Origin: Pararoseomonas baculiformis
Lineage (GTDB): Bacteria > Pseudomonadota > Alphaproteobacteria > Acetobacterales > Acetobacteraceae
Direction: 5' to 3'
NCBI RefSeq assembly: GCF_017813395.1
Contig: NZ_JAGIZB010000026.1
Coordinates: 1 to 59,114 of the forward strand
Length of the DNA: 59,114 nt
Shown: piece after piece, positions 51,584-59,114 of the stretch
Numbering within the stretch: position 1 is the first letter of the stretch
How the letters are laid out: each line of letters opens with the position of its first letter
The notes under the pieces: generated by a model
Told to the model about the DNA's origin: nothing
The model's database searches: none
What the model saw: the letters and a program-made list of their open reading frames with translations, nothing else
Position numbers and translations under genes: made by a program

Positions 51584-54500
51584 TCAGTTCAGGGTCATCA
51601 GCCCCGCATTCCCGCCTGCGGCAGCGGTGTTGGTGCTGACGGACTGCTCCGCCACTAGCAGGTCCAGCGGGTAGCCCTCTCCTTCCAGAAGCGCCTCGGG
51701 CGTCAGGGCGAAGATGGGCCGGATGGGGCCATCCAGCGCCGCCACCTGCTGGCCCAGGCGAAGCAGGGCCTCCGCCTCTCCCTCGAACAGCACGGCCGCG
51801 CAGCCGGCGGCATCCGCCGTGTCGATGCGCGTGATGTGCTGGCGCAGCAGGGGCGGCAGGCTGGCAATGGCCTCGCCCACCGCGCCGGGCGCGAAGACGC
51901 GGGCCGTGTTGCCCGTGGCCAGGGCCGCGCCGATTTGCAGGAACAGGCCGGGCAGGGTGGCGGGGAGGCAGAGCAGCGCGCCACGCCCATGCAGCGTGTA
52001 AAGATTGCTCTCCCCGACCGGCCCGGGCAGTTCCATGCGAAGGCCGAGGCGGGATTCGAGCGCCATCATGTCGCAGCGCGCCGCGGCCTCGGCATGGCCC
52101 TGGGCCAGCAGCCAGTCCTGCCAGGCACCGAGCACCGGCGCGGGGCTGGAGAGCCGGGGCAAGGGCGGCTGGGCAGGACGGGCGGCGAGCAGGCGGCGCA
52201 GATAGAGCGGCCCGCCCGCCTTCGGCCCGGTGCCGGAAAGCCCATGCCCGCCGAAGGGCTGCACGCCCACCACGGCGCCGATCAGGTTGCGGTTGACATA
52301 GATGTTGCCCGCGCCCGCCCGGCGGATGACGCGCGCGATGCTCTCATCGATGCGCGAATGCACGCCGAAGGTCAGGCCGTAGCCGGTGGCGTTGACGGAA
52401 TCGATCAGCGCGTCCAGCTCATCGCGCCGGAAGCGGAGAACATGGAGCACGGGGCCGAAGACCTCGCGCTCCAAATCCGCCAGCTTGCGGATCTCGATGA
52501 TGGTCGGGGCCACGAAGGTGCCGTTGCGCGCGGCCTCGGGCAGCTCCACCGCCTGCACGGCGCAGCCGCGGCCCCGCATGGCCTCGACATGCCCCTGGAT
52601 GCCGCGCCGCGCCTCCTCGGTGATGACCGGGCCTATATCGGTGGCGAGGCGATCGGGGTTGCCGACGGAAAGCTCCGCCAGGGCGCCGCGCAGCATGGCC
52701 AGCACCCGGTCGGCCACATCCTCCTGCAGGCAGAGCACGCGCAGGGCCGAGCAGCGCTGCCCCGCGCTGTCGAAGGCGGAGGCGAGGACATCACCCACCA
52801 CCTGCTCCGGCAGGGCGGAACTGTCCACGATGAGGGCGTTCTGCCCGCCCGTCTCGGCGATCAGCGGCACCGGCCGGCCATCGGCGCCCAGGCGCTTCGC
52901 CAGCTCGCGCTGGATCAGCCGCGCCACATCGGTGGAACCGGTGAACATCACGCCCTGCACGCGCGCATCCGCGACCAGCGCGGCGCCCACCTTCCCATCC
53001 CCGGGCAGGAGCTGCAGCGCGGCGGGCGGCACCCCGGCCTCGCGCAGGATGCCCACGGCCAGGGCGGCGATGAGCGGCGTCTCCTCCGCGGGCTTGGCAA
53101 GCACGACATTGCCCGCCGCCAGCGCCGCCGCGACCTGCCCGGTGAAGATGGCAAGCGGGAAGTTCCAAGGGCTGATGCAGGCCACCGGGCCCAGCGGGCG
53201 ATGCGTGGCGTTGTCGAAGCCATCCCGCACCTGCGCGCCGTAGTAGCGCAGGAAGTCCACGGCCTCCCGCAGCTCGGCGATGGCATTCGCGAAGGACTTT
53301 CCTGCCTCCCGCACGATCGGGCCGAGCAGCGCCGGCAGGCGCGCCTCCATCAGGTCGGCGGCGGCCAGCAGGCAGGCGGCGCGCTGGGTGGGCGGGGTGG
53401 AAGCCCAGCCCGGCGCGGCCGCGACGGCCTGGGCGATGGCGGAATCCACCACCGCCGGCGTCGCCTCCACCACCTGGCCCACCAGATCCCGGTGATCGGC
53501 GGGGTTGCGGACATCGCGCGGCTCTCCACCGGCCTCGCCATCACCCAGCAGGGGCGCGGCGCGGAGCGGGGCCTGGGCCCCGTCGCGCAGCCTGGCCGAA
53601 AGCAGGGCGAGGCTCATCTCGTTCGAGAGGTCGAAGCCCGCGCTGTTCGGCCGATCCCCCGCGAAGAGCGCGCGCGGATGGGCGATGCGCGGATGCGGCG
53701 CGCCCAGGGGGCCCGCGGCGCGCACGATCTCGGTGGGGTCCCCGATCAGCTCCTCCACCGGCACGGCGGGATCGTTGATGCGGTTCACGAAGGAGGAATT
53801 GGCGCCGTTCTCCAGCAGGCGGCGCACGAGATAGGCCAGCAGAGTCTCATGCGTGCCCACGGGGGCGTAGATGCGGCAGGGGCGGTTCAGCTTGTCCGGG
53901 CCCACCACCTCCTCATAGAGCGGTTCGCCCATGCCGTGCAGGCACTGGAACTCGTACTGGCCCACATGGAACTCGGCGCCGGCCATGCTGTGGATGCTGG
54001 CCAGGGTCTGCGCGTTGTGGGTGGCGAATTGCGGGAAGACCGCGTCGGGCGCGCCCAGCAGCTTCCTCGCGCAGGCGAGGTAGGAGATGTCCGTGTGGAT
54101 CTTGCGGGTGAAGACGGGAAAGCCATCCAGCCCGTCCAGCTGGGCGCGCTTGATCTCGCTGTCCCAATAGGCGCCCTTCACCAGGCGGATCATCAGCCGG
54201 TGGCCGGTGCGGCGGGCCAGATCGATCATCCAGTCCAGCACGAAGGGCGCGCGCTTCTGGTAGGCCTGGACGACGAAGCCGATGCCGTTCCAGCCCGCCA
54301 GCTCCGGTGCCTCGCACAGCGCCTCCAGCAGGTCGAGCGAGAGCTCCAGCCGGTCCGCCTCCTCGGCATCGATGTTCAGGCCGATGTCGTAGCGGCGCGC
54401 GAGGATAGCGAGGTTGAGCACGCGCGGCAGCAGCTCGCCCATCACCCGGGCGCGCTGGGCACGGGAATAGCGCGGATGCAGCGCCGAGAGCTTGATGGAG

Positions 54501-55276
54501 ATACCCGGCCCCTCATGGATCCCGCGCCCGGCCGAGGCCTTACCGATGGCGTGGATCGCCGTCTCGTAGTCCCGCAGGTAGCGGGCGGCATCCTCCGCCG
54601 TGGTCGCCGCCTCGCCCAGCATGTCGTAGGAGTAGCGGAAGCCCTTGGCCTCCATCCTTCGGCTGCGCGCCAGGGCCTCCTCGATCGTCTGGCCGGTGAC
54701 GAACTGCTCGCCCATCATCCGCATGGCCAGGTCCACGCCACGGCGGATCACCGGCTCGCCACCGCGGGCGATCAGCCGCGTCAGGGCGCCGGTCAGCCCG
54801 GTCTCGCTGTTCGTCGTGGTCAGCTTGCCCGTCACCACCAGGCCCCAGGTGGCCGCATTCACGAAGAGGGAGGGGCTGTGGCCGAGATGGGAGCGCCAGT
54901 CGCCCCCACCGATCTTGTCCCGGATCAGCGCGTCGCGCGTGGCGGTGTCGGGGATGCGCAGCAGCGCCTCGGCCAGGCACATCAGCGCGATGCCCTCCTG
55001 GCTGGAAAGGGAGAATTCCTGGACCAGGCTCTCCACGCCGCTCCGGCCGCCCTTGGCCCGCAGCGCCTCCACCAACCGGCGGGCCAGGGCCCTGGCGCTG
55101 GCGGCCTCGGACGGCGGGAGGGCGGCGGCCGGAAGCAGCGCGGCCACGCATTCCTCCTCCGGGCGGCGATAGGCGGCCGTGATGGCATCGCGAAGGCCGG
55201 ACTGGGGAACCAGTTCCTCAGCAAAGGCCGAGAAGGGTGCGGTTTCTGGGGCCAGATCGATCGTGGCGTGGGACAT
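51584..55276 (-). CDS. putA: Bifunctional proline dehydrogenase / L-glutamate gamma-semialdehyde dehydrogenase
   Basis: A 1230-residue two-step enzyme turning proline into glutamate. The N-terminal half is the FAD proline dehydrogenase barrel (LSALHPRYSRAQ, VVQAYQKRAPFVLDW, RLVKGAYWDSEIKRAQ, FATHNAQTLASI). The C-terminal half is an aldehyde dehydrogenase with catalytic Cys842 in DSAGQRCSAL and NFPLAIFTGQVAAALAAGN. A family-specific extra C-terminal domain extends to about residue 1230. The N-terminus lacks the ribbon-helix-helix DNA-binding domain of trifunctional PutA, so it cannot be its own repressor. The XRE-cupin gene diverging from it is the likely regulator. Confidence 0.97.
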   Translation of the reverse strand: MSHATIDLAPETAPFSAFAEELVPQSGLRDAITAAYRRPEEECVAALLPAAALPPSEAASARALARRLVEALRAKGGRSGVESLVQEFSLSSQEGIALMCLAEALLRIPDTATRDALIRDKIGGGDWRSHLGHSPSLFVNAATWGLVVTGKLTTTNSETGLTGALTRLIARGGEPVIRRGVDLAMRMMGEQFVTGQTIEEALARSRRMEAKGFRYSYDMLGEAATTAEDAARYLRDYETAIHAIGKASAGRGIHEGPGISIKLSALHPRYSRAQRARVMGELLPRVLNLAILARRYDIGLNIDAEEADRLELSLDLLEALCEAPELAGWNGIGFVVQAYQKRAPFVLDWMIDLARRTGHRLMIRLVKGAYWDSEIKRAQLDGLDGFPVFTRKIHTDISYLACARKLLGAPDAVFPQFATHNAQTLASIHSMAGAEFHVGQYEFQCLHGMGEPLYEEVVGPDKLNRPCRIYAPVGTHETLLAYLVRRLLENGANSSFVNRINDPAVPVEELIGDPTEIVRAAGPLGAPHPRIAHPRALFAGDRPNSAGFDLSNEMSLALLSARLRDGAQAPLRAAPLLGDGEAGGEPRDVRNPADHRDLVGQVVEATPAVVDSAIAQAVAAAPGWASTPPTQRAACLLAAADLMEARLPALLGPIVREAGKSFANAIAELREAVDFLRYYGAQVRDGFDNATHRPLGPVACISPWNFPLAIFTGQVAAALAAGNVVLAKPAEETPLIAALAVGILREAGVPPAALQLLPGDGKVGAALVADARVQGVMFTGSTDVARLIQRELAKRLGADGRPVPLIAETGGQNALIVDSSALPEQVVGDVLASAFDSAGQRCSALRVLCLQEDVADRVLAMLRGALAELSVGNPDRLATDIGPVITEEARRGIQGHVEAMRGRGCAVQAVELPEAARNGTFVAPTIIEIRKLADLEREVFGPVLHVLRFRRDELDALIDSVNATGYGLTFGVHSRIDESIARVIRRAGAGNIYVNRNLIGAVVGVQPFGGHGLSGTGPKAGGPLYLRRLLAARPAQPPLPRLSSPAPVLGAWQDWLLAQGHAEAAARCDMMALESRLGLRMELPGPVGESNLYTLHGRGALLCLPATLPGLFLQIGAALATGNTARVFAPGAVGEAIASLPPLLRQHITRIDTADAAGCAAVLFEGEAEALLRLGQQVAALDGPIRPIFALTPEALLEGEGYPLDLLVAEQSVSTNTAAAGGNAGLMTLN

Positions 55277-55450
55277 TGCGTGCCTCCGGACCGGTTGCTG
55301 TGAGGCCGCCCATCAGGGCGCAGGCCATCTCCGATCCGCGCACGGATTTTCGCATAAGAAATTTGCGCCGCCAACCGGAAACGACATAAAGTCGCTGCAC
55401 CGTGCCGCCCGCCCCTGGGCCAGCCGGCGCTAGCCAGGAGGTGGCGATCC
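55277..55450. promoter_or_regulatory. Divergent promoter region of putA and the XRE-cupin regulator
   Basis: Between the two starts lies an AT-rich core, CGCATAAGAAATTTGCG (55351-55367), with CGCA/TGCG ends, and a nearby short dyad CGAC/GTCG at 55382-55394. Either could be the operator for the XRE-cupin protein. No consensus promoter was resolved. Confidence 0.5.
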
Positions 55451-56074
55451 ATGTCGAGCGCAGCACGCATCCCGCCGCTACCGGCCGAGGGCGGGCTGGG
55501 CATGCGTGTGCGCACCCTGCGTGCCGCGGCCCGGTTGACGATCCGGGAGGTGGCGGAGCGGAGCGGCATCGCGATCTCCTCCATCTCCAAGATCGAGAAC
55601 AACCAACTCTCGCCGACCTATGAGAATATCCTGCGCCTCGCCCGCGGCCTGGGCGTGGACATCGCCGAGCTGTTCTCTGACACCCGCAAGGAAAGCCCGA
55701 GGGGCCGCCGCTCCCTTACCCGCGCGGGTGATGGCAAGGTCTACCGGACGCCCAGCTACGCCTATGAGATGCTGTGCACGGACCTTGTCGGGAAGAAGAT
55801 GATCCCGATGAAAGCGCGGATCCTCGCCGGCTCCGGGACGGATCTCAGCCCCCTGATGACGCATGAGGGGGAGGAGGTGCTGCTCATCCTCTCCGGCGTG
55901 GTCGAGCTACGGACCGAGTTCTACGAGCCGGTGATCCTCCGCGCGGGCGACTGCGCCTATTTCGACAGCACCATGGGCCATGTCTGCCTGCTGCATGGTG
56001 TGGAGGATGCGGAGGTCTTCTGGGTCTGCTCCAGCAGCGACGTCATCGGCCTGGTGGCCGGCGGACAGGGCTGA
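55451..56074 (+). CDS. XRE-family regulator with C-terminal cupin domain
   Basis: A 207-residue repressor/activator. An N-terminal helix-turn-helix (about 20-75, LTIREVAERSGIAISSISKIENNQLSPTY) is followed by a cupin domain (about 125-200, THEGEEVLLILSGVVELR, LRAGDCAYFDSTMGH). Regulators of this design usually sense a small amino-acid-like ligand and control a divergent catabolic operon. The position 174 bases from putA suggests proline or a related compound. GAGGTGGCG is upstream of the start. Its stop is 4 bases from the TonB receptor stop (convergent). Confidence 0.9.
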   Translation: MSSAARIPPLPAEGGLGMRVRTLRAAARLTIREVAERSGIAISSISKIENNQLSPTYENILRLARGLGVDIAELFSDTRKESPRGRRSLTRAGDGKVYRTPSYAYEMLCTDLVGKKMIPMKARILAGSGTDLSPLMTHEGEEVLLILSGVVELRTEFYEPVILRAGDCAYFDSTMGHVCLLHGVEDAEVFWVCSSSDVIGLVAGGQG

Positions 56075-56078
56075 GCCC

Positions 56079-58079
56079 TCAGAACTCCGATCTCAGGGAG
56101 AGATAGAAGCGCCGCTCCGCCTTCAGCGCGAAGCTCTGCTCCTGGCGCTGGTGGAGCAGGTTCTCGCCTTCCAGGGCAAGGGTCATGCGGTCCGTGACGT
56201 GGTAGGCCAAGCGGGCCGCGACCGAAACATGGTCCTTGCTCCGGACCAGCACGGTCCCCACCTCGTCCACCGTGCGGAATCCCTGGGCCTGGCTCGCATA
56301 GCGGCCGAAGAGGTCCAGTTCCACCGGGCCTCCGGACCAGCCGAGCCGGGCCGAGACGAGATGGCGCGGCGAGGCCCGCTTGGGATCCAGCAAGGAGGGC
56401 CGGAACTCCGAGGAGACGGAGGCCAGGCGGTACTCGACCCCCCAGTTCACCGCCTCCGCCAACCTTCCCTTCACGGAGAGGTCGAAGCCGGTCGCGCTGG
56501 AGCGGCCCAGATTGTACGGGCTGTAGGTCTCGTAGGCGACATCCGGGGGGAAATGCGTGGCTGCCGAAAGGCCACTGCTGAAGCCGCTGTTGCGCTGGTG
56601 GAAGACGGTGGCCACGAAGCGCCCGTCGATTACCTCGATCCGCCGGCCATATTCCAGCTGGTAGTCATCCACCACGGTCGGCTTGAGGAAGGGATTGCCG
56701 GTGTCCTGGTAGCCGAAATCGGGATAGGAATCCCGCCATCCCAGGTCATAGAGCGTGGGCACCCCCACGCCGCGCGCCGCGCTCAGCCGGATCGTGTCCT
56801 GGTCGCTCACCCGCCAGACCAGGCCGAGATTCCAGGCCAGCGTGCCGAACTCGCGGTCGTAATCCGCGCTGCGATAGGGGAAGTCGGGGTTGTCATAGCC
56901 CTTCCCGCGCAGCCAGAGATGGTCGTAGCGCAGCGCGACCGTTGTCTCGGCCTGCGGGTCGAAGGCCCAGTTCCACATCACCCCGACGGAGGCGACGCCG
57001 TAGCCGACCTCGGAGGCCCCGATATCCATGACGGCGTGCCGGTACTGCAGCGACGGGCGCAGCGTGTGCGCGGCGCCAAGCTTCACCGTGTCGCTCAGCT
57101 CCGCCACCGTCACCGAATGGTCCGTCACGAAGGGCGTGGCGGCATAGAGGCCACGGAAGCTGTTCCGGTACAGCTGCCCCTCCACCAGGCCGATCGTGGT
57201 GTCAGCCTCCACGCGCCCGCGCAAGCTCCAGATCCGCTTGTCCTCGCGCCAGAACTGGCCGTAATCGGCGAAAGGCGCGCTGATGGTGCGGCCATAGCTG
57301 GCATCGATGCTGCCCCGGGCCTGGCTGCCCAGCGGGAAGCGCACCTCCCCCGCCACCTGCGCGCGCGTGGGGTCGCGCCCGGCATCCAGCGCGCCATACT
57401 CGAAATCCGTGTAGCCGCGGCCCCAGTTGCGCTCGCCGCGCAGCCCGGCGGAGAGGCGGATGCCGCCCCCCTCCCCCATCGGCGCGCTCGCAACGCCCGA
57501 GGCCTCCCGGTACCTGCCCGTGCCCAGGCGGAGCACGGCGCTGGAATGCCGCTCATGCACGGGGTTGCGGGTGATGATGTTGACGACGCCCGCCACCGCG
57601 TTGAAGCCGAACAGCGCGCTGTTCGGCCCCTTCACCACCTCGATCTGCCGGATTTCGGAGAGCTGCACCGGGATCGCGTCCCAGGCGGCATAGCCGTAAT
57701 GGTCCAGATAGACCTGCCGGCCATCCACCAGCACCAGCAGCCGCGGCGTCATCGGCGTGGCATAGCCGCGGATGCCGACGCTGTAGTCCGAGGCGTTGTA
57801 CTGGTGCACGTCGAGCGAGGTGTAGCGCGCCAGCACGGCGGGGATGTCCCGGGCGCCGGAGCGGCGGATCTGCTCGGCGGTGATGATGTCCATCCCAACC
57901 GGCGCATCGGAGGCGCGCTGCGGCTTGCCGGTGGCGCTGGTCGTCACCGGCTCCCCGAACAGCTCCTCCAGCGCCGTATGGTCGATGTCGAGCGCGAGGG
58001 CGGGCGAGGCGGCCAGCAGGGCCATGGCGGCGAGCAGGAGGGCGGGGCCGCGCGGGACGGAGCGTTGGCGCCGGGTCAC
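56079..58079 (-). CDS. TonB-dependent outer-membrane receptor
   Basis: A 666-residue receptor from GTG at 58079, one base after the stop of the upstream YfiR-like gene. A signal peptide (PRGPALLLAAMALLAASPALA) precedes the mature protein. The plug domain spans about 45-165: MDIITAEQIRRSGARDIPAVL, VGIRGYATPMTPRLLVLVDG and EVVKGPNSALFGFNAVAGVV. The rest is a beta-barrel ending in the aromatic FYLSLRSEF, a proper outer-membrane C-terminus. No signalling extension precedes the plug. The ligand is unknown; the small barrel and YfiR-like partner argue for a specialised signalling or uptake system rather than a siderophore locus. Confidence 0.93.
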   Translation of the reverse strand: MTRRQRSVPRGPALLLAAMALLAASPALALDIDHTALEELFGEPVTTSATGKPQRASDAPVGMDIITAEQIRRSGARDIPAVLARYTSLDVHQYNASDYSVGIRGYATPMTPRLLVLVDGRQVYLDHYGYAAWDAIPVQLSEIRQIEVVKGPNSALFGFNAVAGVVNIITRNPVHERHSSAVLRLGTGRYREASGVASAPMGEGGGIRLSAGLRGERNWGRGYTDFEYGALDAGRDPTRAQVAGEVRFPLGSQARGSIDASYGRTISAPFADYGQFWREDKRIWSLRGRVEADTTIGLVEGQLYRNSFRGLYAATPFVTDHSVTVAELSDTVKLGAAHTLRPSLQYRHAVMDIGASEVGYGVASVGVMWNWAFDPQAETTVALRYDHLWLRGKGYDNPDFPYRSADYDREFGTLAWNLGLVWRVSDQDTIRLSAARGVGVPTLYDLGWRDSYPDFGYQDTGNPFLKPTVVDDYQLEYGRRIEVIDGRFVATVFHQRNSGFSSGLSAATHFPPDVAYETYSPYNLGRSSATGFDLSVKGRLAEAVNWGVEYRLASVSSEFRPSLLDPKRASPRHLVSARLGWSGGPVELDLFGRYASQAQGFRTVDEVGTVLVRSKDHVSVAARLAYHVTDRMTLALEGENLLHQRQEQSFALKAERRFYLSLRSEF

Positions 58080-58080
58080 G

Positions 58081-58668
58081 TCAGCGCTCCTGGATCATCA
58101 TGCGGAAGGCGGCGGCGAAGCTCACCCCCGCCGCCTCGGCGGCGATGCGGTCCACCACGATCTCCACGCGCGGGCTGGCGCGCACCCGCAGCACCGTCGT
58201 CCCGGGTTCCGCCGCTTCCGCGCCGGCGGTGATGGTCACGATTCCCGTGCGGGCCACGGCCTGCGCGATGCGGCCGGCATGGGGCAGCGCCGAATCGGTC
58301 AGCAGCAGCGCCACCACCCCGCCTTGCCGCACCTCCCGGACCGCCATCAGCCTCGGGCGCAGCGTCAGGTTCCCGGCACGCAGCCCGTCCCCAAAGCTCG
58401 CCGCGACGCGGAGCGCCTGGGCGAGGCCCTCGACCGAGTTCTCGCCGTAGACGATGCCGATCTCGGCCGGGCCGACGGGCGGCTCCTCCAGGAAGGCCAG
58501 GGCGCGGACGGCCACCTGCAGGTCCCGCAGACCCGGCTCGGCCCGCCCCGGGCCGAAGATGCCGCCGACCCCCAGACCGATCCCAAGGAGCAGGACGGCC
58601 CGCCGCGAGCCGCGGCAACCGGTTCGGAAGCCTGCCCCAAAGAGGCCGGGCCGGTTCCGATAGGACAC
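58081..58668 (-). CDS. YfiR-like periplasmic protein (DUF4154 type)
   Basis: A 195-residue exported protein from GTG at 58668, with GGGAGG eight bases upstream. The leader has a basic part (GCRGSRRAVLLLGIGLGVGG) then AEPGLRDLQ. The mature domain shows the YfiR pattern: ALAFLEEPPVGPAEIGIVYG, GGVVALLLTDSAL, TGIVTITAG and a C-terminal RVEIVVDRIAAEAAGVSFAA. In known systems YfiR binds and represses a membrane cyclic-di-GMP synthase. Here it is cotranscribed with the TonB receptor and divergent from a membrane protein cut at the right edge. The family call is moderate. Confidence 0.75.
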   Translation of the reverse strand: MSYRNRPGLFGAGFRTGCRGSRRAVLLLGIGLGVGGIFGPGRAEPGLRDLQVAVRALAFLEEPPVGPAEIGIVYGENSVEGLAQALRVAASFGDGLRAGNLTLRPRLMAVREVRQGGVVALLLTDSALPHAGRIAQAVARTGIVTITAGAEAAEPGTTVLRVRASPRVEIVVDRIAAEAAGVSFAAAFRMMIQER

Positions 58669-58868
58669 GCTGACCGCCTCCCGCGAGCCTACCCTCCTGT
58701 TCCGTTGGGGCGGCGCCGTTACACTGCCGGGAACGAGCCCGTTCTGCGGCGATTCTGCAACGGTTTTCTTAACAAGATCACAATGACGAGATGTGAATGT
58801 TGCAGCCGATCCACTGTTGAGCCTTTGTTCGTTGTTGGAGCGCAGCCTCACCGCGCCCGCATGAGGAT
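58669..58868. promoter_or_regulatory. Intergenic region of the YfiR-like and membrane-sensor genes
   Basis: This 200-base gap between divergent starts contains an AT-richer stretch (58750-58800, GGTTTTCTTAACAAGATCACAATG) consistent with promoters. I see no gene or hairpin of note. Confidence 0.4.
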
Positions 58869-59114
58869 GTGACCTTGCCCTGGAGCTTTGCGCTTCCCTC
58901 GCTGGACGACGTGGCGCTTCGGCCGGGCGCCACGGAGCCGCATCCCAGGGCACCCAGGGGGATCACCCTCGTTGTCACGGCCCTGGCGGCGCTGGCGGCG
59001 CTGCTGATGGCGGCCGCGCTGCCCGTGACCTATTTTTCCGCCTCCCATTACCGCATCCTCGGCGGGCTCGAGGCCAGCGCGCGCCTCCATGCGGCGGAGG
59101 TGGTGGAGCTGGCG
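58869..59114 (+). CDS. N-terminal fragment of a membrane protein, probably a signalling protein
   Basis: An open frame from GTG at 58869 (or TTG at 58875, which is better spaced from GAGGA) runs off the right edge after 82 codons. It begins TLPWSFALPSLDDVALRP, then after a basic stretch has one transmembrane helix (ITLVVTALAALAALLMAAAL), followed by PVTYFSASHYRILGGLEASA, a typical periplasmic start of CHASE- or PAS-type sensors. Its place next to a YfiR-like gene suggests a kinase or diguanylate cyclase, but no catalytic domain is in view. Confidence 0.6.
   Translation, partial: MTLPWSFALPSLDDVALRPGATEPHPRAPRGITLVVTALAALAALLMAAALPVTYFSASHYRILGGLEASARLHAAEVVELA

Noticed and set aside
51836-55303. 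1155-codon frame opposite putA
   Set aside because: Antisense shadow of putA without recognisable domains.
1-59114. Type I secretion genes (HlyB/HlyD/TolC-like) near the two RTX proteins
   Set aside because: None found on either strand; the exporter must be outside this window.
1-59114. tRNA, rRNA, integrase or transposase genes that would mark a genomic island
   Set aside because: No tRNA-like T-loop patterns, rRNA stretches or recombinase motifs were seen.

Overview
The window is a GC-rich (about 70%) chromosomal segment that looks like an aerobic alphaproteobacterium, most likely of the Acetobacteraceae (Roseomonas-like). The evidence is the gene content: a complete cbb3 oxidase locus with FixG/H/I/S-type maturation genes, HWE-type signalling, a DUF2161 protein next to an HU protein with a lysine-rich tail, and DUF2126/transglutaminase plus zinc-metallopeptidase genes. 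Genes are tightly packed with many 4-bp ATGA/GTGA overlaps. I see no tRNA, rRNA, CRISPR array, insertion sequence or prophage. The taxonomic call is inference from gene content.

Layout. (1) 1-8022, minus: the 5' part (2674 codons, running off the left edge) of a giant RTX calcium-binding surface or secreted protein with five super-repeats, Calx-beta-like and cadherin-like domains. (2) 8328-11325, plus: an operon of a periplasmic molybdopterin-oxidoreductase-like protein, a sensor histidine kinase and a REC-PAS-HTH response regulator. (3) 11374-14862: a redoxin/prolyl-hydroxylase fusion, a family 4 glycosyltransferase and an RNase Z-like hydrolase. (4) 15081-20306: a second giant protein, with N-terminal RTX repeats, a long VCBS-type array and an unusual C-terminal domain; then a glycosyltransferase-like unknown. 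(5) 21510-25470, minus: DUF2161 protein, HU, and a hybrid HWE sensor kinase.

(6) 25659-34473, plus: the respiratory locus SafE-like transporter, ccoN-ccoO-ccoQ-ccoP-ccoG-ccoH-ccoI-ccoS and a 69-aa membrane protein, with a perfect FNR/FixK box (TTGAT-N4-ATCAA) before ccoN. (7) 34597-40170: a 1125-aa transglutaminase/DUF2126 protein convergent with a zinc-ribbon metallopeptidase, then a Crp/Fnr regulator. (8) 40399-47957: a surface-glycan and stress block with a glycosyltransferase, UDP-galactopyranose mutase, a GH1-like hydrolase, a manganese catalase, two DUF892 ferritin-like proteins and a GH5-like hydrolase. (9) 47964-56074: amino-acid catabolism, with a proline racemase-superfamily enzyme of Ser/Cys type, Ldh-type pyrroline-2-carboxylate reductase, HutF and PutA, plus a divergent XRE-cupin regulator. 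Together the racemase-family enzyme, reductase and PutA could take (hydroxy)proline to glutamate, and HutF feeds the histidine branch. (10) 56079-59114: a TonB-dependent receptor, a YfiR-like periplasmic protein and a divergent membrane sensor cut by the right edge.

The most unusual material is the pair of giant repeat proteins. They share a ribosome-binding context (GGAAC then CGCGCCATG), and both have a CtrA-like TTAA-N7-TTA(G/C) site about 75-90 bp upstream. No type I secretion genes are visible, so their exporter must lie elsewhere.
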